Source of the DNA: Streptomyces fumanus
GTDB taxonomy: Bacteria > Actinomycetota > Actinomycetes > Streptomycetales > Streptomycetaceae
Reading direction: 5' to 3'
Length of the DNA stretch: 64,000 nt
NCBI RefSeq assembly: GCF_014655295.1
Contig: NZ_BNBI01000023.1
Span: forward strand, 27,453-91,452
Of the stretch, positions 42,356 through 51,776 are shown piece after piece. The notes beneath the pieces are model-generated. The model had not been told where the DNA came from and searched no databases. It was given only the letters and a program-made list of their open reading frames with translations. A program made the translations under genes and the position numbers. Positions within the stretch are counted from its first letter, which is position 1; every line of letters begins with the position of its first letter.

Positions 42356-44998
42356 ATGACCCGACAGGACGTGCGGACCAAGGACCGCGTCGGGACCGAC
42401 GCCCCGTCCGACACCGCGGTCGCCGTGGACCGTCTGGTCACGGCCGGCCTCAAGGCTCTCGCCGACTACGAGTCCCTCACCCAGGAACAGGTCGACCACA
42501 TCGTCAAGAAGGCGTCGGTCGCCGCCCTGGAGCAGCACACCGCCCTGGCCCGCCTGGCGGCCGAGGAGACCGGGCGCGGGGTCTTCGAGGACAAGGCCGC
42601 CAAAAACATGTTCGCCTGCGAGCACGTCACGCACAGCATGGGCCACCTCAAGACCGTCGGGGTCATCGGCCGGGACGACATCGAGGACATGGTGGAGATC
42701 GCCGAACCGGTGGGCGTGGTGGCCGCGGTCACCCCCGTCACCAACCCGACCTCGACCACGGTGTTCAAGGCACTGATGGCGCTGAAGACCCGTAACCCGG
42801 TGATCTTCGCGTTCCACCCCGCCGCGCAGCGGTGCAGCTCCGAAGCGGCCCGCGTGGTGCGGGACGCGGCCGTCGCCGCCGGAGCACCGGAACACTGCGT
42901 GCAGTGGATCGAGGCCCCCTCCGTCGAGGCCACCCGCACGCTCATGCATCACCCGGGCGTCGCCCTGATCCTGGCCACCGGCGGCAACGCCATGGTCAAG
43001 GCCGCCTACTCGGCCGGCAAGCCGGCCCTCGGGGTCGGCGCCGGCAACGTCCCCGCCTACGTCCACCGCAGCGCGAACCTGCGCCGGGCCGTCAACGACC
43101 TGGTGCTGTCCAAGTCCTTCGACAACGGCATGATCTGCGCCTCCGAGCAGGCCGTCATCCTGGACACGGAGATCTACGACGCCGCGATCACCGAGTTCCG
43201 CGCCCTGCACGCCCATCTGGCCACCCCGCAGGAGAAGGTGAAGCTGGAGACCTTCCTGTTTCCCGCCACCGGCGGTTCGGGCGCCGGCTGCGAACCCAAG
43301 GTCAACGCGGCCGCCGTCGGGCAGAGCCCGGCCTGGCTCGCCGAGCAGGCCGGATTCTCAGTGCCCGCCGACACTTCGGTCATCCTGGTGGAGGCCGAAC
43401 GGGTCGGCCCGGACGAGCCGCTGACCCGTGAGAAGCTCTGCCCGGTCCTCGCCGTACTGCGCGCCGAGGACGAGCGCCGCGGCTTCGACCTGGCGGCCGA
43501 CATGGTCGCCTTCCACGGCCAGGGCCACAGCGCCGTCATCCACACCGAGGACCGCGCGGTGGCGGAGGCGTACGGCATGCGGATGAAGACCGTACGGATC
43601 ATCGTCAACTCGCCGTCCTCACAGGGCGCGATCGGCGGCATCTACAACGGTCTGCTGCCCTCGCTCACGCTGGGGTGCGGCTCCTGGGGCAGTACCTCGG
43701 TGTCCAACAACGTCTCCGCCGCCCAGCTCCTCAACGTCAAGCGGGTCTCCGCCCGCCGCAACAACCTCCAGTGGTTCAAGGTCCCGCCGAAGATCTACTT
43801 CGAACCGCAGGCCATCCGCTACCTGACCGCCATGCCGGACGTCCACCGCGTCACCATCGTCACCGACGCCACCATGACCCGCCTCGGATTCGTCGACCGG
43901 ATCAGCCGCGTCCTGCAACGGCGCCGCGAGCCGGTCACCCTGCAGATCATCGACAACGTCCAGCCCGAACCCAGCATCGACTCCGTCCAGCACGGCGCCG
44001 ACCTCATGCGGGACTTCCGCCCCGACACGATCATCGCGCTCGGCGGCGGCTCCCCCATGGACGCCGCCAAGGTCATGTGGCTGCTGTACGAGCAGCCCGG
44101 CATCGACTTCGCGGACATGCGCCAGAAGTTCTCCGACATTCGCAAGCGCGCCTTCCGCTTCCCCACCCTCGGCGAGCAGGCCCGCCTGGTCTGCGTGCCC
44201 ACCACCTCCGGCACCGGCGCCGAGGTCACCCCGTTCGCCGTCATCTCCGACCCCGCGACCGGCAAGAAGTACCCGCTCGCCGACTACGCCCTCACCCCCA
44301 GCGTCGCCATCGTCGACCCCCTCCTCACCACTGCCCTGCCGCCCGCGCTCGCCGCCGACAGCGGCTTCGACGCCCTCACCCACGCCATCGAGGCGTACGT
44401 CTCCGTCTACGCCAACGACTTCACCGACGGCCTCGCCCTGCACGCCATCCGCCTCGTCTTCGGCCACCTCAAGGCAGCGGTGAACATCCGCGAGAACTCG
44501 GCCGAGGCACGCGAGAAGATGCACAACGCGGGCACCATCGCCGGCATGGCCTTCGGCAACGCCTTCCTCGGCATCGTCCACGCCATGTCGCACACGCTCG
44601 GCGCGACCTTCCACATCGCGCACGGCCGCACCAACGCGGTACTGCTGCCGCACGTCATCCGCTACAACGGCACCGTCCCGACCAAGCTGACCGGCTGGCC
44701 CAAGTACGAGAGCTACCGCGCCCCCGAACGCTTCCAGGACATCGCCCGCACCCTCGGCCTGCCCGCGGCCACTCCGGCCGAGGGCGTCGAGTCCCTCGCC
44801 GCCGCCGTCGAGCGGCTGCGCGACGCCGTCGGCATCGAGCCGACGTTCCAGGCCCTCGGCGTCGACGAGCGCGCCTTCCTCGACGCCCTGCCCCAGCAGG
44901 CCCTCAACGCCTACGAGGACCAGTGCGCGCCGGCCAACCCGCGCATGCCGATGCTCGACGACATGCAGAAGCTCATGCGCACCGCCTACTACGGCTGA
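42356..44998 (+). CDS. adhE: Bifunctional acetaldehyde/alcohol dehydrogenase AdhE
   Basis: The 880-residue protein is the normal AdhE fusion. The N-terminal aldehyde dehydrogenase (about 20-450) has the catalytic Cys 261 in SFDNGMICASEQAVILDTEI, preceded by GVGAGNVPAYVHRSANLRRA. After a linker (NLQWFKVPPKIYFEPQAIRY) the iron-dependent alcohol dehydrogenase follows, with ALGGGSPMDAAKVMWLLYEQ and iron-binding histidines near 742-768 (HAMSHTLGATFHIAHGRTNA; VLLPHVIRYNG). It reduces acetyl-CoA to acetaldehyde and then ethanol, oxidising two NADH. It typically forms spirosomes. With PFL it completes ethanol fermentation. A strong terminator follows. It starts 55 bp after the CBS-BON stop. Confidence 0.96.
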   Translation: MTRQDVRTKDRVGTDAPSDTAVAVDRLVTAGLKALADYESLTQEQVDHIVKKASVAALEQHTALARLAAEETGRGVFEDKAAKNMFACEHVTHSMGHLKTVGVIGRDDIEDMVEIAEPVGVVAAVTPVTNPTSTTVFKALMALKTRNPVIFAFHPAAQRCSSEAARVVRDAAVAAGAPEHCVQWIEAPSVEATRTLMHHPGVALILATGGNAMVKAAYSAGKPALGVGAGNVPAYVHRSANLRRAVNDLVLSKSFDNGMICASEQAVILDTEIYDAAITEFRALHAHLATPQEKVKLETFLFPATGGSGAGCEPKVNAAAVGQSPAWLAEQAGFSVPADTSVILVEAERVGPDEPLTREKLCPVLAVLRAEDERRGFDLAADMVAFHGQGHSAVIHTEDRAVAEAYGMRMKTVRIIVNSPSSQGAIGGIYNGLLPSLTLGCGSWGSTSVSNNVSAAQLLNVKRVSARRNNLQWFKVPPKIYFEPQAIRYLTAMPDVHRVTIVTDATMTRLGFVDRISRVLQRRREPVTLQIIDNVQPEPSIDSVQHGADLMRDFRPDTIIALGGGSPMDAAKVMWLLYEQPGIDFADMRQKFSDIRKRAFRFPTLGEQARLVCVPTTSGTGAEVTPFAVISDPATGKKYPLADYALTPSVAIVDPLLTTALPPALAADSGFDALTHAIEAYVSVYANDFTDGLALHAIRLVFGHLKAAVNIRENSAEAREKMHNAGTIAGMAFGNAFLGIVHAMSHTLGATFHIAHGRTNAVLLPHVIRYNGTVPTKLTGWPKYESYRAPERFQDIARTLGLPAATPAEGVESLAAAVERLRDAVGIEPTFQALGVDERAFLDALPQQALNAYEDQCAPANPRMPMLDDMQKLMRTAYYG

Positions 44999-45021
44999 AC
45001 GACTAGCCGGTCGCGACCCGG

Positions 45022-45059
45022 GCGAATCCGCCGTACGGGGCCGTACGGCGGATTCGCCA
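45022..45059 (+). terminator. Strong terminator after adhE
   Basis: Sixteen-base perfect arms (GGCGAATCCGCCGTAC and its complement) enclose the loop GGGGCC, beginning 24 bp after the adhE stop. Confidence 0.88.
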
Positions 45060-45102
45060 CGCCGTCCGGCGATGCCGAAGAGGTCCGAAGGGCCCCGGCG
45101 TA

Positions 45103-45117
45103 CGGACCATCGGGCCC
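45103..45117. promoter_or_regulatory. DosR-like palindrome before the STAS gene
   Basis: CGGACCATCGGGCCC matches the island box at all but the first base and the third last half position, with the same ATC centre as the pflB box. It lies 36 bp upstream of the STAS ATG and is the right-most site of the island. Confidence 0.45.
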
Positions 45118-45152
45118 TGTCACCGGGCGCACGCCTGGTCTTGGCTGTCCGT

Positions 45153-45582
45153 ATGACGCACGAGCACTTCCACGGCGGCCCGATCCGCTCCCAGTACACC
45201 GTCGGTGACACGACCGTGCTGGAACTGCGGAGACCTCGACATCGCCGTGGCGCCGATCCTCACGGCCCGGCTGGACGCCCTCACCGCGCACCCGCGTCCC
45301 GATCTGGTCGTGGACCTCGGTCCGGTGCCCTTCCTGGACTGCTCGGCGCTGGGAGTGCTGTGCAGGGCGCGCCGACGGATCCGCGAGCGGCACGGCGGGC
45401 TGCGGCTGGTCTCCGGCGACGACCGTCTGCGCGTCGTTCTGGGCCACACCGGGCTGGCGAACGCCTTCTCGATTCACGCGTCGCTGCAAGACGCCCTGCG
45501 TTCCCCGCGGAACGCGGCCCTCGCCGACGGCCTCGCCCGCGCCGCGGCACCGGAGCGCGAGAGCGTGTCCTGCGGCTCCTGA
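45153..45582 (+). pseudogene. STAS-domain anti-sigma factor antagonist, frameshifted
   Basis: The frame from ATG 45153 reads MTHEHFHGGPIRSQYTVGDT and TTVLELR. An indel near 45227 shifts it and the rest continues as GDLDIAVAPILTARLDALTA, DLVVDLGPVPFLDCSALGVL and RRRIRERHGGLRLVSGDDRL to the stop at 45582. The DCSALGVL motif corresponds to the phosphorylatable Ser of SpoIIAA-type antagonists. The intact family releases sigma factors from anti-sigma kinases. If the frameshift is real, the product is dead; if it is an assembly error, it would be a normal 142-residue protein. It is the last gene of the island, with its own terminator and upstream palindrome. Confidence 0.7.
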
Positions 45583-45618
45583 CGTACGGACGCCGCACGG
45601 CGGCGCGGCGTCCGTACG
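45583..45618 (+). terminator. Terminator after the STAS gene
   Basis: Fourteen-base perfect arms (CGTACGGACGCCGC and its complement) with an 8-base loop start immediately after the TGA. Confidence 0.85.
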
Positions 45619-45757
45619 CGGAGCCGGCGGGTTCACTGCCGGGTCCGCCGGGTGGCGCGGTGCAGCCGCTTCGCTCCGCGCAGGGTCGGATCAACCAGCA
45701 GCACGGTGGCCGCCGTAGCCAGGCAGAGGGCCCACTGCCGCGCTCTCGGATGTCTGC

Positions 45758-45901
45758 CATGAGCCCTACATCGAAACTGAGCCCTGGGGCATCGACGACG
45801 GCATCCATCGCACCTTCGTCCGGTCCCTCGTCGCCGTACGCCTAGCCGTCAGTGAAACGGCCAAGACCATCTGCATCTACAGCATCGAGTACCTCGCCTG
45901 A
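45758..45901 (+). other. Coding-like remnant, 47 codons, start missing
   Basis: A frame without a start codon at its head reads HEPYIETEPWGIDDGIHRTF, VRSLVAVRLAVSETAKTICI and YSIEYLA before TGA. Its amino-acid make-up is unlike out-of-frame noise in this GC-rich DNA, so it is probably the 3' end of a lost gene. I do not recognise the family. It marks the point where the island gives way to mobile DNA. Confidence 0.3.
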
Positions 45902-45909
45902 CCGCCGCG

Positions 45910-46314
45910 TTACCCCACGTTCGGCAAAGCGGCGGGCGGCTCCGGCGGCGATTCCTCACCCCGCCGGTCCGCCGCCAACCCGTTCTCGGCACGCAGAGCC
46001 GTCAGCCACGGCCACAGATCCGGCAGAGCCTGCCGCGGACAACCCAGACGATGCTCGATCCGGCACTGCTGATCCCGCGCTGCCGGAAACGTCCCGTACA
46101 CCGTCACCCGGCCGTCCGACAGCTCAATCCACCGATGCTCCGCCGGTACCAGATGCGCCAGCACCCGCACCCTCGGCTCCAGCAGCACCCAGTCGCCCTC
46201 CAGCGTCGCCACCCGATCCTGCGGCAGCCCGCAATACGGGCACGCCGACTGGCCAGTGCCGATCCCTCGCGGACGCTCCTCGATAACCCCCATATGGCGA
46301 GCCTGCGGGCGCAT
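45910..46314 (-). CDS. DUF6083-type hypothetical protein
   Basis: The 134-residue protein contains SACPYCGLPQDRVATLEGDW, WVLLEPRVRVLAHLVPAEHR, RWIELSDGRVTVYGTFP and CRIEHRLGCPRQALPDLWPW. The paired CPYCG and CRIEH..CP cysteines suggest a small zinc-binding domain. This order matches Streptomyces proteins annotated DUF6083 (from memory). An internal Met (MGVIEERPRG, residue 8) is an alternative start. Function is unknown; these genes occur in accessory regions. It is convergent with the end of the island. Confidence 0.6.
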   Translation of the reverse strand: MRPQARHMGVIEERPRGIGTGQSACPYCGLPQDRVATLEGDWVLLEPRVRVLAHLVPAEHRWIELSDGRVTVYGTFPAARDQQCRIEHRLGCPRQALPDLWPWLTALRAENGLAADRRGEESPPEPPAALPNVG

Positions 46315-46614
46315 GCCAGCCGCGAGTAGGGCGCAAACCAGACGGGACCGGAGAGGAGACCGCGCCGGGCGAGAGCAGGCCCGTCACGAGAGGCGGTCGC
46401 CATTGCAGAAACCGCACCCAGGACGGCTGTAATACCGCCAGCGTTCCTTCTCGTGGTCTGCAGGCGAGGCCGCACTGAGTGCCTGAGGCCAGGCCGTGTT
46501 GGACGCAGTTCACCCGCAGACTGACACCCAGCCGGCCTGTCCTCGACACACGGCCACGCAAAGGAGGTGAAGGAAAACGGGTACCCTCGCGTGCATCACC
46601 GCAGGTCTAGAAGT
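46315..46614. other. No recognisable gene
   Basis: No family-like frame on either strand. A near-ideal Shine-Dalgarno sequence (AAAGGAGGTGA) ends at 46570 but no start codon follows at a useful distance. The last ~20 bp lead into the CRISPR-like repeat. Confidence 0.4.
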
Positions 46615-46643
46615 GTCGTCCCCGCGCCCGCGGGGATGGTCCC
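46615..46643 (+). CRISPR. Single orphan type I-E-like CRISPR repeat
   Basis: The 29-base unit starts GTCGTCCCCGCGCCCGCGGG and ends GATGGTCCC. Its length, the CCCCGC-GCCC-GCGGGG stem and the GTCG start match type I-E repeats of Streptomyces. There is no second copy 61 bp away on either side and no cas gene in the window, so it is an isolated repeat, possibly a collapsed array, or a chance hairpin. It lies 137 bp upstream of the secreted-protein gene at 46780. Confidence 0.5.
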
Positions 46644-46779
46644 TTACGCAGGTCGGCAGTGCATGGTTGAACCGTATGCGTGCGCAAGCCGTTTATGACT
46701 GCATGCCCTTGAAGAAGAGGGACAGTAGGCGGCTGCGTCATGGCCGCGCTTCCACGGGCAACGACGGGAAGAGGTACTC

Positions 46780-47157
46780 ATGGGACTGACATTCAAGACC
46801 TCGGTAGTAGGAGCAGTCCTCGCCTCCACCGCCGTACTGGCGGCTCCGGGAACCGCATCGGCTGATGAACCCGTGACCCGCTGTGAAGAAGGCCAGATCT
46901 GCCTCTACGACGGCCACAACCTCACCGGGAGCAACCTGCAGCTCCAGTACCGGGTGGACATCCCCAACCTCGGCTGGGCGTGGAACGACCGAGCCAGCTC
47001 GGTGTGGAACCGCGGCGAGGGGTTCGTCTGCATCTACACCGATGCCGACTACCGCGGCTACCACTACACCATAATGCCGGGTGAGAAGCAGGAACTTCTG
47101 TTCCTCTACGACAACGCAGTGAGCTCCCTCGAGTACGGCGGTTGCGGGGCCCCCTGA
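46780..47157 (+). CDS. Secreted peptidase-inhibitor-family-I36-like protein
   Basis: The ATG follows GGGAAGAGGTACTC. The 125-residue protein has a signal peptide (MGLTFKTSVVGAVLASTAVL, cleavage near ASA-DEP) and a mature part of about 96 residues: CEEGQICLYDGHNLTGSNLQ, NDRASSVWNRGEGFVCIYTD and YRGYHYTIMPGEKQELLFLY. The 'GxxCLYxxxNxxG' and 'NDxASSVWN' blocks are typical of beta/gamma-crystallin-like Streptomyces proteins including the metalloproteinase inhibitor SMPI. Four cysteines could form two disulfides. It may inhibit a protease or bind calcium; specificity cannot be read. Confidence 0.85.
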   Translation: MGLTFKTSVVGAVLASTAVLAAPGTASADEPVTRCEEGQICLYDGHNLTGSNLQLQYRVDIPNLGWAWNDRASSVWNRGEGFVCIYTDADYRGYHYTIMPGEKQELLFLYDNAVSSLEYGGCGAP

Positions 47158-47205
47158 GCCGGCTGACCGACCCGAACCCGCTACAGTAACGGCCTGGACT
47201 ACCTC

Positions 47206-47575
47206 GTGAGCGTCGTGGAGTGCCCGGAGACGGACGCTCCCAGCCAGCGGGATCTCAAATACGCGGTCCTGCACCTGGCCTCCGGGGCGGAAGTCCTTCT
47301 CAAGACCCGTCGACAGATGGAGCACTGGATGCTCGTGTTCTCCCACCCCGGACGGGCCGTCCGTGACGAGGTGGAGAACGGCACGCTGACCATCTGTTCC
47401 TACAAGGAGGCGCGCGAACGGCTGGAGAACATCGTCGGAATTTCCGGTGGCGAAGCCGGACGCCGAGGCGCTCGACAAGCTCGCCAAGGTGCGCGATGCC
47501 CTGCAGCACTACGGTCTGGTGGGTCAGGCCGCGAACGACGAACATCCCGTCCTCAAGGGCGATGGTCCTGAAGAC
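47206..47575 (+). pseudogene. Unrecognised protein, probably frameshifted
   Basis: From a GTG at 47206 the frame reads MSVVECPETDAPSQRDLKYA, AVLHLASGAEVLLKTRRQME, WMLVFSHPGRAVRDEVENGT and EARERLENIV. Near 47440 coding-like sequence moves to the next frame (EFPVAKPDAEALDKLAKVRD; ALQHYGLVGQAANDEHPVL). The two halves read naturally as one protein. No family is recognised. It runs into the integrase fragment without a proper end. Confidence 0.35.
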
Positions 47576-47957
47576 CGTCTACGCGTACGGGCTTCGCCGG
47601 CAGGAAACCTGCGGCCTCGACCTTGCCGACACGCGCCGAAACGCCAAAGTGCCGTCCTACGGCCGCTTCGGCGGGATATTCGTGCGCTATGGCAAGGCGT
47701 CCAAGGGAGGCCCGCCCAAGCGGCGTCTGGTGCTGACCGTGCCCGAGATGGACTGGTGCGTCGATGTCCTCGAGCAGTACTGGAACGAAGTACGACCAGC
47801 GTTCTCACCGGGCCGCCACCCTGCCCTGTGGGTCACCGAACGGCGGGGACGTATGTCTCTCAGACGTCTCAACGACGCCTTCGACAACGCCCGACAGGAT
47901 GCTGACCTCCCGAAAGAACTCGACCTTCACTCGCTGCGGCACATTGTCTCTGCTTAG
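47560..47957 (+). pseudogene. Tyrosine recombinase/integrase internal fragment
   Basis: The frame reads VLKTVYAYGLRRQETCGLDL, GIFVRYGKASKGGPPKRRLV and LDLHSLRH, where the Arg of GLRRQE and the H-x-L-R of HSLRH are two parts of the tyrosine recombinase active site. Immediately after HSLRH the sequence changes and a TAG follows; the rest of the box and the catalytic Tyr are missing. The N-terminal core-binding domain is also absent. The abrupt end near 47945 is probably the left junction of the next recombinase cluster. Confidence 0.75.
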
Positions 47958-48048
47958 TTTCCGTGTGGTGATTGGCATCAACTGGGCTGGCGCCCGGGGG
48001 GGGTTGGGCTTTGCGCTGAGGCGCGTGGTGTTTCTACTGTCGGCGCTC

Positions 48049-49175
48049 ATGATCATGAGCTTCTTCTCGTCCCAGGGCTGGGAGTCCTGGGACGCCGAGC
48101 ATCGGCCGTTGATCCCCGAGGGGATGCCTGTGCCCGCCGACGACGACCTGTGCTTCGAGGACGGCCCGGCTGCGCCGCGTCCGGCGGCAGTGTCGAACCG
48201 GTGGTTGCGTGAGCTCCCGACCAGCGGAGCGCCAGCGTCGAGCTCGTGGGAGAACTACGCGCGGGCGGTCAAGGAGTGGATGGAGTTCCTGGACGAGCAT
48301 GGCGTGGGTCTGTTCGACTCGCGGGTACGGCTGAAGGCCGCGTTGAGTCGGTACGCCGAGCACTGGGCGGCGGGACCGTTGAAGGCTCGGTCCGTGGCGA
48401 CGACGTGGGGGCAGCACATGAGCATCCTGTCGTTGTTCCATCGGTGGGCGATCAACGAGGGGTACGCGACGGCCGAGCCGTTCACCTACCGCTCCGCGCG
48501 GGCCCTGTTCGCCGGGACCGGCCGGGAGGTGAAGGTGAACCTGGCGGTCCGCCGCACCTCGAAGCCGCACGTGACCGTCAAGTACCTGGAGCCGGACTTC
48601 ACCGAGCTGTTCCGCAAGGGCCTGCGGGGACTGGCCCCGGACGGCTCGCAGGACACCGGCTTCCACGGCCGGGAGATGACCCGCAACGCGGCCGTCGGGG
48701 ACCTCGCGCTGGCCACCGGGCTGCGGCTGCAGGAGTTCACCTACCTGCTGCAGTGGGAGATCCCCGCGCTGCCGCCCGAGCCGACCATGGTGCCGATCCC
48801 GTTCCCGGTGCCGGCCGGGATCGCCAAGGGCAGTAAGTTCCGCAACACCTGGGTCTCCTACGAGGCCCTCGCCACGGTGCACGACTACGGGGAGCTGGAC
48901 CGGGCCGCCACAGCAAAGGGCACACGTTGGCGGCCGCCGCGACGGTGGGGTGAGCCGTTGATGGTGACCGAGCCCGACGAGAGAGGCGGGCTGATCAACG
49001 GCATCCGGCGGCCCTGGGCATCGCTGACCCCGGCAGAACGCCGTCGGCTGGTCGCGCCCAAGGGCGGTTCGTGCCTACTGGCGGTGAAGAACGGCGGCGG
49101 CCCGTTCACCGCGTGGGCGACGGTCTTCGAGCGGACCTCCAACCGGATCCGGGCCCGCTTCGAACCGCGGTTCCC
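48049..49175 (+). pseudogene. Site-specific integrase (first of a tripartite set), C-terminus lost
   Basis: From ATG 48049 about 375 codons are open: an N-terminal core-binding domain (SSSWENYARAVKEWMEFLDE; SILSLFHRWAINEGYATAEP) and the start of the catalytic domain with the first active-site Arg in DLALATGLRLQEFTYLLQWE. At RFEPRFPHV (about 49170), just before the expected H-x-L-R-H box, the sequence passes straight into the body of the second integrase in another frame. The tail with the catalytic Tyr is therefore deleted. Such integrases act in groups of three proteins, as in Tn554-like elements. The element would have started in the 47.95-48.05 kb area. Confidence 0.7.
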
Positions 49176-50885
49176 GCACGTTGGCCCCATCGATCGAAGT
49201 GCGCAGGCTCTGGGCCTACAGAGACGTCCTGCCCGAGGCCATGCGGCTTCCGGATGCCCCACCCTGGGCTGGAGAAGACACTCAGGACCTGTTGGCCGGG
49301 AAGCGTTCACGGAGCATGGACAACCGGACCCGCCGGATCGGCGAGCCCACCATGCAGATGCTCCTGAGCTGGGCCATCCGGTTCACCGAAGACTTCGCTG
49401 GCGACATCCTGGCCGCTCACGCCGAGAGTGTCGGACTGCACGCCAGGACGACCATGGGGCGACGGCGATCTGGCCCCAGACACCATCGACAGCCCAGGCA
49501 CCTGCCGGGAGAGCTGGCACCCAAGGTCACCGCCTACCTGGAGGATCTACGAGCCAGAGGCGAGGCCCTTCCCGGCCGACGCCTGGACAACGGCGACCTG
49601 GTGATCAACTGGCGCTACGTCGCCGCAGCCTTGAACTGCGCGGAGTCGTTCAGCCAGACCACAACCGCCCGTCTGGTAAGAGAGTCAGGGCTGCCCATCC
49701 GAGAATTCACCTACCTCGAAACGCCGATCAACGGCGTGCTCGACGGGCAGCCGTAGAGGCAGGAGCGGATTCGGTTCGACGAGGCTCCCCAGCTCGCACG
49801 CCTGCTGAGCACGGCCTGCTTCGTCATCATCGCCTACCTCTCCGGCGCCCGCGTCGGAGAAGTGCTCAACCTCCGCCGCGGACGCGTCAGGCACGACTCC
49901 GACACAGATCTGTGGCTGATGGAGGGCCTCTACCTTCAAGGGCGCCGAGGACGGCGAGGGCAACAAGGTCCCCGAGGGGCAGCCCCGCGAGGATCCATGG
50001 GTCGTCATCGAGCCAGTCGCACGAGCCGTCACCGTGCTCGAACGACTTCATCCCCACACCCTCCTGTTCCCGACCAGGATCGAGCCGCACCGCTGGCGCT
50101 TTGAGGGCGAGAAGCGTCAGGGGCAGGCACGCCGGGACCAGTCAATCATCCTTGACCTGGCCAAGTTCATCACCTGGGTGAACGACTACTGCCATCGCCT
50201 GCGCCGAGACGACGGCATCCCTGACGACGGACGAGGCCGACTGAAGCCCAGCCGATTTCGTCGCACACTCGCCTGGTTCATCCGGCGCAGGCCACGGGGG
50301 CTGGTCGCTGCCTCGATTCAACATGGGCATGCGCACACCCAGATGCTCCAGGGTTATGCAGGCAGCTATGAGTCCGGCTTCCCAGACGAGTACGCCTTCG
50401 AGGACTGGCTCTACCGTCTCGAGTGCCTCAGCGATGACGAGCAGGCACTTTCCGAAGGAGAGCACGTCAGCGGCCCTGCAGCCGACACGTACCGCTCCCG
50501 CATCAGCGGGGCGCACCGCGAATTCGCCGGACGCGTACTCACCAAGCAGCGACAAGCTCGCGATCTGATGGGAAACCCGCTGCTTCAGATCCACCACGGC
50601 GAGGGCATGACCTGCGTCCTGAACCCAGCCACAGCCGCCTGCCAGCTGCGAGGCACGGTCGACGATCCCCTCGTCACGCCCGACACAGACGACTGTCGGC
50701 CTCAGTGCCCGAACATCGCCCGCACCGATCGAGACGTCGAGCACGTCAAGCGCAGGGCGGCCGAACTCGCCGAAATCATCGCCGATCCTCTGGCACCGCC
50801 GATCCGTCACGAGCGCGAGCGGCACGAACTGGGCCGCCTGAAGTCGATCATCGACGCCCATCAGCGAGGAGCCGCAGACCGATGA
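49176..50885 (+). pseudogene. Site-specific integrase (second of a tripartite set), stop and frameshifts
   Basis: Joined directly to the truncated first gene, the frame starts PSIEVRRLWAYRDVLPEAMR and lacks the usual N-terminus. It carries MQMLLSWAIRFTEDFAGDIL, a disturbed stretch near 49450-49500, then ends at TAG 49754-49756 where Trp is expected. Reading on gives FDEAPQLARLLSTACFVIIA and YLSGARVGEVLNLRRGR with the first catalytic Arg. Another shift near 49935 leads to KGAEDGEGNKVPEGQ-like sequence and the long intact 3' frame (SRFRRTLAWFIRRRPRGLVA; ASIQHGHAHTQMLQGYAGSY) holding the His, second Arg and the Tyr. It once coded for about 600 residues. It is clearly dead. Confidence 0.75.
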
Positions 50886-50980
50886 GCGCCGTCTTCCCGC
50901 TCGACAACGAAACAGACACCGTCCGCCGAGCGATCCTCGCCGCGATGAACCGGCTGCTCGCCGGCACCCCGCAGTCAGTG
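50882..50980 (+). pseudogene. N-terminal fragment of the third tripartite-element gene (DUF6262-like)
   Basis: An ATG overlapping the integrase stop (ATGA) begins MSAVFPLDNETDTVRRAILA and AMNRLLAGTPQ, the usual start of the small third protein of tripartite recombinase cassettes in actinobacteria. After about 31 codons the sequence changes to a TetR fragment. The element's right side is therefore deleted. Confidence 0.5.
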
Positions 50981-50988
50981 TCTTTCGT

Positions 50989-51369
50989 CAGCATTCCTGG
51001 GCGCTGGACGCCACGGTCGGCCCGCGGATTATGGGGCCTGGGGAGCTGTCCTGGCTGGAGCGCGTCGTGTCCGCCCTGGTTGGCACAAACCTGAGCGGTG
51101 CCGAGCGGATGGATGCGGCTGTCCTGCTCGTCGGGCATGTACGCGGCATTGCCCAGCAGGCCCGGGCAGTCGGCCCCGCAGGCAATCCCGAGGCCCAACT
51201 GGGCGCCATTCTCGGCGATCTGATGCAGGCGCACGGTGCGCGATTCCCCGCGCTCGCTGAGGCCCTCACTTCAGCAGCCCAGTCGGACGGGCAAGATCAG
51301 GCATGGGACTTCGGCCTGCAGCGAATCCTGGACGGTTTGGCTGCACTCATCGATCAGCGTGCAGGCTGA
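50989..51369 (+). pseudogene. TetR-family regulator, C-terminal domain only
   Basis: The frame reads HSWALDATVGPRIMGPGELS, WLERVVSALVGTNLSGAERM and AVLLVGHVRGIAQQARAVGP, and ends DFGLQRILDGLAALIDQRAG. This matches the ligand-binding and dimerisation domain of a TetR-type regulator (TetR_C family). The N-terminal helix-turn-helix is absent, replaced by the DUF6262-like fragment, so the two relics were joined by a deletion near 50980-50989. Confidence 0.65.
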
Positions 51370-51776
51370 CCGCGGCTCGGATCACAGTCGGCTGGCTTCC
51401 CTGCTCGTCACCACACAGTGACAGGAGCTGGTCAGGTGCTCTGCCTCGTTTCGCTGAACTGCTGGCCGTTTCAGGCGGCCTGGCCGAAGTCGGTGGTCAG
51501 GTCCTGCTCACGTAGCGAGGTGAAGTCCACGTCTTTGTCTCGTACGCCTCACGCCGGATGTCGATCTCGGGCGTGGGGCACTCGCCGAACCAGTTGATGT
51601 GCTCGTTCATGTTCGGCGCGGCATGCCCCAGGACCCCCGAAGCGACCTTCCACCCCTCATCGAGGAAGACAACACTACTGTTGCTCGGCTAACGAGGCTT
51701 TCACCGCTCTCACCTGGACAGCCCCATCACCGGGACAGTCAACTGCCGTGCACGAGATGGCGGAAGAAACGCCGCG
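51370..51776. other. No recognisable gene
   Basis: About 400 bp between the TetR relic and the next coupled gene set. Short frames on both strands lack family motifs. Confidence 0.4.

Noticed and set aside
46559..46700. A short gene starting after the AAAGGAGGTGA site
   Set aside because: The nearest in-frame start (GTG 46591) is over 20 bases from the site and the frame runs through the CRISPR-like repeat with no family-like sequence.
46554..46704. A CRISPR array around the single repeat
   Set aside because: No second repeat occurs at spacer distance on either side and no cas gene is present in the window.
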